64,000 nt of DNA from Puniceicoccaceae bacterium 5H (GCA_009772895.1 WOUP01000006.1:62001-126000); one strand, 5' to 3'; shown: positions 15,393 to 24,510, numbered from the stretch's first letter. A program made the numbers and translations. Notes: generated by a model from the sequence alone, not told the origin.

Positions 15393-16457
15393 ATGAAAAC
15401 ACTGCAGTTCTTCGGCGCACTTGCTGCCCTCGTATCTATTTCTGCTGCTCTCCACGCTCAGGACAACCTGATCGCTGGCTGGGACTTTTCTCCGTACCGC
15501 GCCGGTTATTCTGCGGTCGGCAACGATTATACCGGGGTCGATACGCTCTGGGCCAATTTCAGCGGCATCGACACGCTCGGCACGACCAACGGCTTCTGCG
15601 GGCCGAACGACTACCACTTCGGCACCTTTTACTACAATGGCCAGTATGGCTCCAGCCAGATGATCGATACCGCCTCGCCCTTTGCGGTTTTTTGGGCGGC
15701 TACTGGCGATCTCACCTCCAACGACGAGGCCGCGGCCAACCCGTATTACGAAGGAGGCACCTTCAACAGCACGGCCAAACGATCTTTGCTGACGTCGGAG
15801 GGCCAAGCGACCGTCAATGCCTACAGCGTCCAGTTTGTTGCTGAATTGAGCGGCCAGAGCTTTGTCTTCGCAGCCAATCTGGGTGAGGACGCCGCCGAAA
15901 TCGGCAACGGCTGGACCTTCAGCTACGCCGGCAAAATGCTGGCTGGAGGTTCCACGACCATTTCCTGGTCCTATTCGACCGACGGCAGCAGCTACACCGA
16001 TATGGGCATCACCCATACCCTCACTACCGTCGATACCCGCTATGAACTGACCGCCGACGATCTCGGCGAGCTCGACGGAGCCTCGGAGGTCTACATTCGC
16101 GGTACGCTAGGCACCATCTCCACCCAGCTGGGCTACATCCCGCTGCTCGACAACGTCGCCATTCGCGCGACGGTGGAAGCCGCCCCGACCGGGGACCTTT
16201 TCGGCGGCGAACCCTACGGCGATCTCGGCTGGTATTACTCCGAGTGGTTCAAGTGGTACTGGCCGCTGCCGGGCGTCGACAATGCCTACTTCAGCCCGAA
16301 GATGGGCTGGATCTACGCCAAAGCAGACGAGGACAGCGACGGCGTCTGGATCTGGGCCCACGACACGGGCCTCAAATGGACCTGGTTCTACACCGAACCG
16401 GACCTCTATCCCTTGGTTTACAACACGCGGACACAACGCTGGGAACGGGTGCGCTAG
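15393..16457 (+). CDS. Secreted protein, paralog 3 of three, with W/Y-rich C-terminal module
   Basis: 354 residues starting MKTLQFFGALAALVSISAAL (signal peptide ending near HAQ). It shares the core with paralogs 1 and 2 (LIAGWDFSPYRAGYSAVGND) but is the most diverged: an extra residue in NPYYEGGTFNSTAKR and a Cys in GFCGPNDYHF that the others lack. The tail (about 270-354) is the aromatic module GWYYSEWFKWYWP, MGWIYAK, VWIWAHD and WTWFYTEPDLYP, here ending QRWERVR. Promoter site G upstream and a GC-rich terminator downstream make it another single-gene cassette. Function unknown. Confidence 0.85.
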   Translation: MKTLQFFGALAALVSISAALHAQDNLIAGWDFSPYRAGYSAVGNDYTGVDTLWANFSGIDTLGTTNGFCGPNDYHFGTFYYNGQYGSSQMIDTASPFAVFWAATGDLTSNDEAAANPYYEGGTFNSTAKRSLLTSEGQATVNAYSVQFVAELSGQSFVFAANLGEDAAEIGNGWTFSYAGKMLAGGSTTISWSYSTDGSSYTDMGITHTLTTVDTRYELTADDLGELDGASEVYIRGTLGTISTQLGYIPLLDNVAIRATVEAAPTGDLFGGEPYGDLGWYYSEWFKWYWPLPGVDNAYFSPKMGWIYAKADEDSDGVWIWAHDTGLKWTWFYTEPDLYPLVYNTRTQRWERVR

Positions 16458-16494
16458 GCTTGGAAAAATCGAATCACCGACAGACTACCCGTAG

Positions 16495-16526
16495 CCGCCC
16501 GACCTGACCGTTGGGCGGTTCTTTTG
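16495..16526 (+). terminator. Rho-independent terminator of paralog 3
   Basis: The stem CCGCCCGAC / GTTGGGCGG (16495-16503 and 16510-16518, one G-U pair) is followed by TTCTTTT. Confidence 0.8.
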
Positions 16527-16527
16527 G

Positions 16528-16647
16528 TCAGTGGCGCCGGCGATAAGCGATGAAGCCCAGCACGCACAAGCCCAACGCAGCGGCATAGTGCCCCGGCTCA
16601 GGCACTGCCGGCAGGATTTGCCAGCCTGAGCCGCCTACGCACCTCAT
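16528..16647 (-). pseudogene. Orphan PEP-CTERM tail, probable remnant of a lost secreted-protein gene
   Basis: On the minus strand a short frame encodes GWQILPAVPEPGHYAAALG, a hydrophobic helix LCVLGFIAYRRRH and TGA. This is a full PEP-CTERM sorting signal with no protein in front of it. From the ATG at 16647 it would be only 39 residues. The open frame continues upstream to a stop near 16757, without a signal peptide or known domain. It faces the terminator of paralog 3. The remaining gap to 16897 shows nothing recognisable. Confidence 0.6.
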
Positions 16648-16896
16648 CCACCCAAGGGGTTTGGCGAAAACGCGAAAGCTGACGCCACAGGTCGACCAGG
16701 CAGCGCTCGACGGAGGAGAGTTCCCATCAAGCGCACGAGACGAGCACAGAAGAATACCTTATCGCAGTATCGGTGTATCCTACTGAGCCTTTAGGAATTT
16801 ATCCCTATTGCCGTGCTTTAACGTCAGGTTAACCAAAGCGACTCGCGCCGGAGCCTGCTTGCATCGGTAGCGGCGGCCATGTAGGCTGCTGCCGAC

Positions 16897-17463
16897 ATGC
16901 GTTGCCGCGGCGTCCACCACATCGAGCTGACGGTGCCTCATTACGAAGAGGCCATCGCGTTCTACGACCGCATGTTTGGCTGGCTCGGCTACAAGAGCTT
17001 CTGGACGCTCGATATCGAATACCGCTCGACCTACTACGTCGCGGGCGGGCTACCCCATTATCCCCACAGCTACATCGGCATCCAGCCTGCCCAGACGGAC
17101 GCCGGCCATGACCTGCGGGGCGAGCGCTACCAGCCGGGGCTGAACCACCTCGCCCTGGCCGCCCGCAGTCCGAAAGAGATCGACCCCTTTTACACCTCAT
17201 TCTTACAAACGGAGAGCCTGGAGGTCATCGACGCACCGGCCGCCTATCCCCATTACGCGCCGGGCTACTACGCGGTATTTTTCCGCGATCCGCCGCTGGG
17301 CGCCACGTGGGAGCTGGCCTTCATGCCGCTGGTGCCCTCCCCCGTCGCGCTCTGGAAGAGCTGGCAGGCCTGGAAGCGCATCCGCGCCGAGCGCCGACGC
17401 GAAAAACCCGGCCAGCCCCCGCTGCGCATGAAGGACGCCTTGCGAAAGCTGCCGGGCAAATAA
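16897..17463 (+). CDS. VOC (glyoxalase/dioxygenase superfamily) protein
   Basis: 188 residues. The first beta-alpha-beta module starts RCRGVHHIELTVPHYEEAIA and the second starts GLNHLALAARSPKEID, as in glyoxalase-like folds. Possible metal ligands are His8, His84 and Glu139 (in WELAFMP). The last 40 residues are basic and helical (WKSWQAWKRIRAERRRE). Substrate cannot be told from sequence; many such proteins detoxify or cleave small aromatic or thiol compounds. It is convergent with the MFS gene, only 15 bp away, and does not appear to belong to either neighbouring system. Confidence 0.8.
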   Translation: MRCRGVHHIELTVPHYEEAIAFYDRMFGWLGYKSFWTLDIEYRSTYYVAGGLPHYPHSYIGIQPAQTDAGHDLRGERYQPGLNHLALAARSPKEIDPFYTSFLQTESLEVIDAPAAYPHYAPGYYAVFFRDPPLGATWELAFMPLVPSPVALWKSWQAWKRIRAERRREKPGQPPLRMKDALRKLPGK

Positions 17464-17478
17464 GGGACGGACGCCCCC

Positions 17479-18822
17479 CTACGCCGCCACCTGTTCGGAC
17501 TCTGGCAACACGCGCTCCCCTTCGGTCTGCTGCACGAAGCGCAACAGGAAGGCCGCCAGCAGCATGGAGGCGCCGCCGAGGCCCATCGCGAAGAGGGCGT
17601 TATTCCCCAATACGTGTTCCATCAGAGTTCCCAATCCCAGCGCTACCACGATCTGCGGCAGCACGATGAAGAAATTGAAGACGCCCATATAGAAGCCCAT
17701 CCTGGCCGGAGAAATGGCGTTGGAGAGCATCGCGTAGGGCATGGAGAGAATGCTGGCCCAGCCCACCCCTATGGCCACCATCGAGACGAGCAACAGATAC
17801 TGGTTGGGCACCACCAGCACGCTGAGAAAGCCGAGGCCGCAACAGACGAGGCAGGCGGTATGAATCGCCCGGGCGGAAAAGTGGTGCACGAGCCGCAACA
17901 GCACAAACGAGAAGGCCAGCGCCACGCCGTTGTAGACCGAGAAGCAGACCCCGCCCCACTCCACGCCTGCCTGATAGGCCGGAGTGCCGGGCAGGCCGCC
18001 AAAGATGCCTTTGGCCACCGCGGGCGCGAAATACAGCCACAGGCAAAAGAGCCCCAGCCAGGTGAAGAACTGCACCGCCGCCAGTTGCCGCATCGTCTTG
18101 GGCATGCTGGTGATGCCGGTAAAAATCTCCTTCAACGCGCGGGCCGGCCCGGCGGAGGCCGCTTTCTCCCGCTCGAACGCTTCCAGATCTTCCGGCGGGT
18201 GTTCCCTCGTCGTGAAGATCGTGTAGAGCACGGCGACCATAAACACCACCGCTCCAAGATAAAACGACAGGTGCACGCTGCGCGGAATCGCGCTGCCCTC
18301 GCCGTTACCCGTCACGCCAAAGACGTTCGTCAGGATCCACGGCATGGACGACGACAAAACCGCGCCCGCGCCGATCAGCAGGCTCTGCATCGCGAAGCCC
18401 ACCTTGCGTTGTGGCGGCGGCAACAGATCGCCCACGAAGGCGCGAAACGGCTCCATGCTCACGTTGACCGAGGCGTCGAGGATCCAGAGCAGGCCGGCGG
18501 CCATCCACAGCGCGGACGAGTTGGGCATCGCGATCAGCGCCAGGCTGGCGAGAATCGCCCCCGTCAGGAAATACGGGCGGCGACGGCCCAGGCGACCCCA
18601 GGTGCGGTCGCTGTAATAACCGATGATCGGCTGGATCAGCAGGCCGGTGACCGGTGCGGCGAGCCAGAGCAACGGGATCGCGCTCTCTTCGGCCCCGAGG
18701 TATTGGTAGATGGCGCTCATGTTGGCCATCTGCAGGCCCCAGCCAAACTGGATGCCCAGAAAGCCGAAGCTCATGTTCCAGATTTGCCAGAACGTAAGGT
18801 TCTTTTGCGGGACGGGAATCAT
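17479..18822 (-). CDS. MFS sugar transporter (maltose/sucrose-type, GPH/SLC45-like)
   Basis: 447 residues with about 12 hydrophobic helices. The N-terminus FWQIWNMSFGFLGIQFGWGL and the loop motif YSDRTWGRLGRRRPYFLTG are typical of the MFS sugar carriers found beside alpha-glucan enzymes. A central cytoplasmic loop (about residues 195-230) contains EHPPEDLEAFEREKAAS. It is predicted to move maltose or maltodextrins from periplasm to cytoplasm. Last gene of the alpha-glucan run, 12 bp after malQ, so co-transcribed with it. The substrate is inferred from the neighbours. Confidence 0.85.
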   Translation of the reverse strand: MIPVPQKNLTFWQIWNMSFGFLGIQFGWGLQMANMSAIYQYLGAEESAIPLLWLAAPVTGLLIQPIIGYYSDRTWGRLGRRRPYFLTGAILASLALIAMPNSSALWMAAGLLWILDASVNVSMEPFRAFVGDLLPPPQRKVGFAMQSLLIGAGAVLSSSMPWILTNVFGVTGNGEGSAIPRSVHLSFYLGAVVFMVAVLYTIFTTREHPPEDLEAFEREKAASAGPARALKEIFTGITSMPKTMRQLAAVQFFTWLGLFCLWLYFAPAVAKGIFGGLPGTPAYQAGVEWGGVCFSVYNGVALAFSFVLLRLVHHFSARAIHTACLVCCGLGFLSVLVVPNQYLLLVSMVAIGVGWASILSMPYAMLSNAISPARMGFYMGVFNFFIVLPQIVVALGLGTLMEHVLGNNALFAMGLGGASMLLAAFLLRFVQQTEGERVLPESEQVAA

Positions 18823-18834
18823 GGAGAAGGAGGG

Positions 18835-20481
18835 TTAGGAAGACGCGCGCGGATTGGCTTCGGCAGGGGCTTCCAGGTGAGGGGTATGCAAATCGGAGGG
18901 GGTTTCCGGCGGTGCGCTGTAGTCGTGCTGCAGGCTGTCGCCGGTGCGACCGCTGAGGACGTGCAGGCGGCGGAGGTCGGGCTCGCGTTCGCGGCGCAGG
19001 CGCTCCAGCTGTGAGCCGGTGAAGCGCCACTGCCAGTTGCCGCTGGCGGTGCCGGGGATGTTCATGCGCGCGCTCGCCCCGAGGTCGAGCAGGTCCTGCA
19101 TCGTAATCACCGCCAGTCGCGAGACGGACAGGAAAGCCGCACGGATCAACGGCCACGCCGTCTGGTCGCTCTGCAGCTGGAAATAGTCATAGACATCGTC
19201 GCGCTGGTCACCCGTCAGGTGTCGCAACCAACCAACCGTGGTATCGTTGTCGTGCGTGCCGGTGTAGACCACGCTGTTGGGCGGATAGTGATGCGGCAGG
19301 TTCACGCTGTTGGCATCGTGCCCGAAGCCGAACTGCAGGATCTTCATGCCAGGCAGGCCCGCCGCCTGGCGCAGATCGTAGACGTCGCGATCGATGTAGC
19401 CGAGATCTTCGGCAATGATGCGCGGCTGCGGCAACTTGTCGTAAACCGCCTGGAAAAAGTCCAGTCCCGGGCCCTGTCGCCAGCGCCCGCTACGCGCGTC
19501 GGGCGCATCACCCGGGATCTCCCAGTAGGTCGAAAAGGCGCGGAAGTGGTCGAGCCGCACGACGTCGTAGAGCGTGAACGCCCCGGCCAGGCGCTCGATC
19601 CACCATCGGTAGCCCGTGCGCTGCAAGTAGTCCCAGTCGTAAAGCGGATTGCCCCAAAACTGGCCGAGCTCCGAAAAGTAATCCGGCGGCACCCCAGCGG
19701 AAACCTTCAGGCTGCCGTCTGCGTGCAGGCGAAAGACTTCGGGATGGCTCCAGACGTCCGCGCTGTCGTGGGCGACGAAGATCGGCACATCGCCCACGAT
19801 TTCGACACCCTGCTCGTGCGCGTAGGCCCGCAGGCGCTGCCACTGGTTGAAGAACCAGTATTGGTAGACGAGGTGGCGTTGCGCCTCCACCAGCACCTCT
19901 TCAGGCAGGCCCGCGCGGTCGAGGTCCTGATAGCGGCGGAACTCCGGGGCCCAGTGTATCCAGCTCTGCCCGCCGTGGTAGCGCTTGAGTCCCATGAACA
20001 GCGTGTAGGGCTCCAACCAATGCCCGCAGGTGTTGCAGAACGTCTCCCAGCCCAGGCGCTGACCATTGGTGTCCCGGTGCCGCTCAAAGCGATCGCTCGC
20101 CAGCTCCAGCACGCGCCAGAAGCGCTCGTACAGCTGGCCGTAGTCCGCCCGCTCGCGGTCGAGCTCCATCAGCGGCTCCACCTCCTGCCCAGTCAGCAAG
20201 CCCTGCTCGATCAGCTCCTGCAGATCGATAAAGTAGGGATTGCCCGCATACGAGGAGAAGGACTGGTAGGGCGAATCGCCGTAGCCAGTCGGCCCGACCG
20301 GGCAGATCTGCCAATAGGCGAAACCGCTGGCGGCCAGAAAGTCCACAAACGCGCGCGCACCCGGCCCCAGATTGCCGATGCCGAACTCGCCCGGCAGGGA
20401 CGAAATATGCGCCAGCACGCCGCTTTGCCGCGTTTGCAACCAGCTGGCAGTCGAAAAATCACGCAACGATGCGTCTACCAT
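18835..20481 (-). CDS. malQ: 4-alpha-glucanotransferase (amylomaltase, GH77)
   Basis: 548 residues, normal for the short bacterial type. GH77 signatures are plain: SGVLAHISSLPGEFGIGNLG, CPVGPTGYGDSPYQ, and the catalytic set Asp311 (VRLDHFRAF), Glu358 (IIAEDLG) and Asp411 (YTGTHDNDT). The enzyme moves 4-alpha-glucan segments between maltodextrins and releases glucose. No signal peptide, so cytoplasmic. The start overlaps the end of the upstream GH13 gene by 7 bp and the MFS gene follows after 12 bp. The C-terminal 30 residues (APPETPSDLHTPHLEAPAEA) are a disordered extension. Confidence 0.95.
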   Translation of the reverse strand: MVDASLRDFSTASWLQTRQSGVLAHISSLPGEFGIGNLGPGARAFVDFLAASGFAYWQICPVGPTGYGDSPYQSFSSYAGNPYFIDLQELIEQGLLTGQEVEPLMELDRERADYGQLYERFWRVLELASDRFERHRDTNGQRLGWETFCNTCGHWLEPYTLFMGLKRYHGGQSWIHWAPEFRRYQDLDRAGLPEEVLVEAQRHLVYQYWFFNQWQRLRAYAHEQGVEIVGDVPIFVAHDSADVWSHPEVFRLHADGSLKVSAGVPPDYFSELGQFWGNPLYDWDYLQRTGYRWWIERLAGAFTLYDVVRLDHFRAFSTYWEIPGDAPDARSGRWRQGPGLDFFQAVYDKLPQPRIIAEDLGYIDRDVYDLRQAAGLPGMKILQFGFGHDANSVNLPHHYPPNSVVYTGTHDNDTTVGWLRHLTGDQRDDVYDYFQLQSDQTAWPLIRAAFLSVSRLAVITMQDLLDLGASARMNIPGTASGNWQWRFTGSQLERLRREREPDLRRLHVLSGRTGDSLQHDYSAPPETPSDLHTPHLEAPAEANPRASS

Positions 20482-22322
20482 AGCTCTAGAATCAAAGGAG
20501 TTTTGGGCTGCAGGGTGAGCGTATCGCCCAGCTCGATTTCGGTGTCGCCCACCACGTCGCGGGCCCGCGTATGCCCCCGCAGGAAGGCGTCGAAGCGGCT
20601 CAGATCGAGGTCGTAGGGCGTGGGGTTTTTGTTCAGGACCACCATCACGGTCTGCTCGTCATCGTGGCGGAAGTAGACGTAGGTGCCGTGCTCCGGCGCG
20701 TAGTGGGTCAGGCGACCATGGTGGACCGCAGTCTGCGCCTGACGCCAGTTGAAAAGGATCTTGACGTATTCCTGAAACTCGCGCGCCTCCTCGGTCATCT
20801 TTTCCGCGGCGAAGGCGTTGGTCGTATCGCCCTCCCAGCCGCCGGGGAAGTCTTTGCGGATGAGGCCGTGCCCGCCGTCCTCCGGATGCGTCATCAGGAT
20901 TTCGTCCCCGGAGTAAAACTGCGGGATACCGCGCGTCGTCGCGAGCCAGGCCACGGCGTTTTTCGCCAGCCCCACGTCTTCCCCCAGCTCGACAAAGTAG
21001 CGGGAAGTATCGTGGTTGCCGAGAAACACGCTGAGGTTATGGGCGTCGGCATAGACGAAGTCGTTGGCCAGCGCCTCGTAAAGCTCGACCAGGCCGGTGT
21101 TCATGCTCTCCTCGTGGTTGAGCGCGTCGAGCACCGCCTGCTGGGTGGGGAAGTCGAAGAGGGACGGCAGGTGACCCTCGTAGCCGTCGGCATTGTCCTT
21201 GCCACGCTGCCAATAGGCGATCACCAGCGGGTTGTAGCTCCACTCCTCGCCGACGAGGTTCAGGCTCGGATACTCCTGCAGCACGCGCTGGCACCACTCG
21301 GCGGCAAAGGTCTTGCCCGGATACGGATAGGTGTCGATGCGGAGACCGCTGAGCCCCAGCGTTTCGATCCACCAGATGCTGTTCTGGATCAGGTAATCCG
21401 CGAGCAGCGGGTTGCGGGTGTTGAGATCGGGCATGGAGGGCACGAACCATCCCTCGACCATGCGCTCGGTGTCCGACGGCGCGGCATGTGGGTCTTGGTT
21501 GGTCGTGCGCCGGTGGTTGGTGATCTCGTAGTCCGGATAATCGTTGATCCAGCTCCGCATCGGCAAGTCGTGCATCCACCAGTGCTCCGAGCCGATGTGG
21601 TTGAGGATCACGTCCATGATCAGCTTGAGGTCGCGATCCGAAGCCGTATCCGCCAGCTCGCGATAGTCCGCCAGCGTGCCCATGCGCGGGTCCACCCGGT
21701 AAAAGTCGGTGATGGCGTAACCGTGATAGGACTGATTGGACTGGTCGTTCTCCAGCACCGGATTGATCCATAGCGCGGTAAAGCCCATCTGCTCGATGTA
21801 GGTCAGGTGGTTGATGATGCCGCGTAAGTCGCCGCCGTGGCGGGCATACGGCTCATCGCGGTCCACGCCCTGCTCGCGCATCCCCGCCACGGAGTCGTTC
21901 GAGGGATCGCCGTTGGCAAAGCGGTCGGGCATCAACAGGTAGATCGCATCCGACGGGCCGAAGCTCTCGCGCTCGGCCGAGCCGGAATCCCGCGCCTGCA
22001 GCGCGTAGTCGTAGCGTTCGACCACCTGACCGTCGCGGTGAAATTCGATCGGAAAGGAGCCGGCCTCCGTGTGCGGAGCGATCTCGAGGTAGAGGAAGAG
22101 ATAATTCGGATTCTCGACGTGCACGACTTCCTCCAGCGTCACACCCGGGTAGTCGAGCTCCGGTCGCGTCTCTCCAATGTCCGGCGCGTGCACGAGGATC
22201 TGTAGCCGGGGGTATTCCATGCCAACCCACCAGTTGGCCGGCTCGAGGTGGGTCAATGCGGCCGAGACCGTCGCGCCGAAGCTGCTCAGCGTCGCGGCCA
22301 GGAGTAGGGAGGTAAATTTCAT
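20475..22322 (-). CDS. GH13 neopullulanase/cyclomaltodextrinase-like enzyme, SusA type, secreted
   Basis: 615 residues starting MKFTSLLLAATLSSFGATVS (signal peptide). An N-terminal Ig-like domain spans about 22-110 (LTHLEPANWWVGMEYPRLQI). The GH13 barrel follows, with conserved DVILNHIG and the catalytic residues Asp330 (GLRIDTYPY), Glu359 (LVGEEW) and Asp438 (FLGNHDTSRY). A C-terminal beta domain begins near VYFRHDDEQTVMVVLNKNP. The layout is that of Bacteroides SusA, a periplasmic enzyme cutting pullulan and maltodextrins. It overlaps malQ by 7 bp and follows the GH97 gene by 23 bp, so the four genes from GH97 to MFS form one transcript. Confidence 0.92.
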   Translation of the reverse strand: MKFTSLLLAATLSSFGATVSAALTHLEPANWWVGMEYPRLQILVHAPDIGETRPELDYPGVTLEEVVHVENPNYLFLYLEIAPHTEAGSFPIEFHRDGQVVERYDYALQARDSGSAERESFGPSDAIYLLMPDRFANGDPSNDSVAGMREQGVDRDEPYARHGGDLRGIINHLTYIEQMGFTALWINPVLENDQSNQSYHGYAITDFYRVDPRMGTLADYRELADTASDRDLKLIMDVILNHIGSEHWWMHDLPMRSWINDYPDYEITNHRRTTNQDPHAAPSDTERMVEGWFVPSMPDLNTRNPLLADYLIQNSIWWIETLGLSGLRIDTYPYPGKTFAAEWCQRVLQEYPSLNLVGEEWSYNPLVIAYWQRGKDNADGYEGHLPSLFDFPTQQAVLDALNHEESMNTGLVELYEALANDFVYADAHNLSVFLGNHDTSRYFVELGEDVGLAKNAVAWLATTRGIPQFYSGDEILMTHPEDGGHGLIRKDFPGGWEGDTTNAFAAEKMTEEAREFQEYVKILFNWRQAQTAVHHGRLTHYAPEHGTYVYFRHDDEQTVMVVLNKNPTPYDLDLSRFDAFLRGHTRARDVVGDTEIELGDTLTLQPKTPLILELW

Positions 22323-22345
22323 GGGGGACCTTTGTTACGCTTACT

Positions 22346-24409
22346 TTAACGATTTAGGGGCGTGAGGGCCACCGCCGCGCCGCCTCCGGGAGCCAATTTC
22401 AGTTCGAGCACGTCGTCGCGGGTGACGGTGCGGCGCGAAATCGTGTAGGCGGTCGGGTTTTTGTCCCAGTGCGCGTCGGAGGCGTCGCCGTAAATGACGG
22501 CCCGGTACGTCCGGTCTGGATCGAGAAAGTCCAGCTTCACCTCGAGCGCACGCGGCTCCTCGTTGGTCAGGCTGCCGATAAACCAGCGGTCACCGCCGCG
22601 CTCCTGCCGGGCGATCGTCACGTAAGCGCCGATCTCGCCGTTGAGGGTGTGGCTCTGCTCCCAATCCACCGCCACATCGCGGATAAACTGAAAGGCTGGC
22701 TCGCCCGTGTAGGCTTCCATCAGGTCGGGCACCATCTGGATCGGGCTGTAGACCACGACGTACATCGCCAGTTGCTTCGCCAGCGTGCTGTTGACCTGAT
22801 AATCGGGCTGGTAGGGCGCAAGCTTGACGTTGAAAATGCCTGGCGTGTAGTCGATCGGCCCGGCCAGCATGCGCGTAAAAGCGACCGTCGGCACGTGGTT
22901 GGGCGGATTGCCGCCGGGCGACCACGCATCGAACTCCTGCCCGCGCACGCCCTCGCGAGCGATGGCGTTGGGGTAAGTGCGGCGGATGCCGGTGGGCTTG
23001 ATGGGCTCGTGTGCGTTGATCGCGACCTGATGGGCCGCGCCCTGCTCGAGCACGCTACGGTAATGGTTTACCATCCACTGGCCGTGGTGGTATTCGCCCT
23101 GCGGGTAGATGTCGCCCACATAGCCGGTCTTCACCGCGTGGATGCCGAGGTCTTTCATCAGGCCGAACGCTGCATCGATCCGGTCGTTGTAAGTCGTCAC
23201 GGCAGCCGAGGTTTCGTGGTGCATGATCAGCTCCACGCCCTTGCTCTTTCCATAGCGCACGACCTCGGCGAGGTCGTAGTCGGGATAGGCGGTGGTAAAG
23301 TCGAAAATACCTTCGCGGCTCTTGGCGTCCATCCAGTTTTCCCAACCGGTATTCCAGCCCTCGACGAGGATACCGTGGAGGTTGTTGGCCGCGGCAAAGT
23401 CGATCAGCTCCTTGGCGTAGGCGGTGGTGGCACCGTGCTGGCCACCCTCGTAGGCCCAGGTCTTGGTGCGGATGTGCATGTCCCACCAGATGCCGACGTA
23501 TTTCATCGGCTGGAAGTAGTCCGTCACCTCGCCGATGCGGCTGGGCTCGTTCAAGTTCACGATCAGGCTGGAGTCGATCAGCGCCGGCGCGTTGTCTGCG
23601 ATCTGGATCGTGCGCCACGGCGTCTCGAACGGCAACTGACGCCGCACCTTGTAATCCGTGCGCTCGGAGCCGACGAGGCAGCTCTCCAGCGCCAGCCCCT
23701 GCGGGTCGACCCGCAAGGTCATGCCCGCGTAATCCGTCAGCGCTGCCTCGTGGAAGCTCAGGTAGACGCCGGCGTCGGTCTGCACCGTGACGGGTGTGTT
23801 GACCGCGTTGTGGGGCACGATGCTGCGCATGATGGCGGCGTTTTCGTGGGCCTTGAACGCGTCGATCTCGCTCAGTCGCGACTGATTGTAAAGGTGCTCG
23901 TAGCTGTCCCAGTCGCCCGGGATCCACCAGCACATGGGGTCGGTATCGAGGCGAAACTGCGTGTGTTCTTCCGCGATCTTGGCCTCCGGCCAGCCGTCCT
24001 GCTCTGGAAAGACGTAGCGGAAGGCAATGCCGTCGTCGTAGGCGCGGAAGACCACGTCGAACGTGCGGTGCGCGCCGTGGTCTTCGGTAAAGGTCAGCCG
24101 CAGCTCATGGAAGCGATTTTCCACCTCGCGGCGCTCACCCCAGGGCATCTCCCACGTCTCGTCAAAGTCGCGGGTTTGCGTGTCGGTGATGGCCAGGCCT
24201 CCCTGCAAGGGTTCCTGATCGACAAAGGTGAAGCCGAGCGTCGAGGGCAGCACCACTGGCTCGCCCTGGAAGTCGACGGCGTAGTGCGGCACGCCCTGGG
24301 CGTCGACATCGCAGGAGATCTGCAACTGGCCGTCGGGCGAGCGGACCTCAGCCGCAGGCAAGGAGTGCCACAGGCTGGCGGCCAAAAGGGTCGTGAAAAG
24401 CGCTTTCAT
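22346..24409 (-). CDS. GH97 alpha-glucosidase (SusB-like), secreted
   Basis: 687 residues from MKALFTTLLAASLWHSLPAA (signal peptide); an upstream in-frame start at 24484 lies across the previous terminator and was rejected. The N-terminal beta-sandwich includes EVRSPDGQLQISCDVD, the barrel EGWNTGWENWMDAKSREG, and a C-terminal beta domain begins after about residue 590. The acidic residues Glu399 (IMHHETS), Glu468 (NAHEPIKPTG), Glu486 and Glu492 (REGVRGQEF) have the same spacing, 69, 18 and 6, as the catalytic and calcium-binding glutamates of the Bacteroides SusB enzyme. That places it with the inverting alpha-glucosidases. It would release glucose from maltodextrins in the periplasm. Confidence 0.93.
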   Translation of the reverse strand: MKALFTTLLAASLWHSLPAAEVRSPDGQLQISCDVDAQGVPHYAVDFQGEPVVLPSTLGFTFVDQEPLQGGLAITDTQTRDFDETWEMPWGERREVENRFHELRLTFTEDHGAHRTFDVVFRAYDDGIAFRYVFPEQDGWPEAKIAEEHTQFRLDTDPMCWWIPGDWDSYEHLYNQSRLSEIDAFKAHENAAIMRSIVPHNAVNTPVTVQTDAGVYLSFHEAALTDYAGMTLRVDPQGLALESCLVGSERTDYKVRRQLPFETPWRTIQIADNAPALIDSSLIVNLNEPSRIGEVTDYFQPMKYVGIWWDMHIRTKTWAYEGGQHGATTAYAKELIDFAAANNLHGILVEGWNTGWENWMDAKSREGIFDFTTAYPDYDLAEVVRYGKSKGVELIMHHETSAAVTTYNDRIDAAFGLMKDLGIHAVKTGYVGDIYPQGEYHHGQWMVNHYRSVLEQGAAHQVAINAHEPIKPTGIRRTYPNAIAREGVRGQEFDAWSPGGNPPNHVPTVAFTRMLAGPIDYTPGIFNVKLAPYQPDYQVNSTLAKQLAMYVVVYSPIQMVPDLMEAYTGEPAFQFIRDVAVDWEQSHTLNGEIGAYVTIARQERGGDRWFIGSLTNEEPRALEVKLDFLDPDRTYRAVIYGDASDAHWDKNPTAYTISRRTVTRDDVLELKLAPGGGAAVALTPLNR

Positions 24410-24429
24410 GGGATGCGGGGGTAGGAGGG

Positions 24430-24470
24430 AAAAAGCAGTGGCCACCCACCCAGCAAGGGCGGGTGACCAC
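24430..24470 (-). terminator. Rho-independent terminator between receptor and GH97 genes
   Basis: An imperfect 14-bp stem (24438-24451 and 24457-24470), read leftwards, is followed by GCTTTTTCCC. Expression of the enzymes after it must come from read-through or an own promoter. Confidence 0.8.
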
Positions 24471-24510
24471 GAATTCTCAGACAATGTGGGTGTCTAGGTC
24501 GGTGCGCCGA

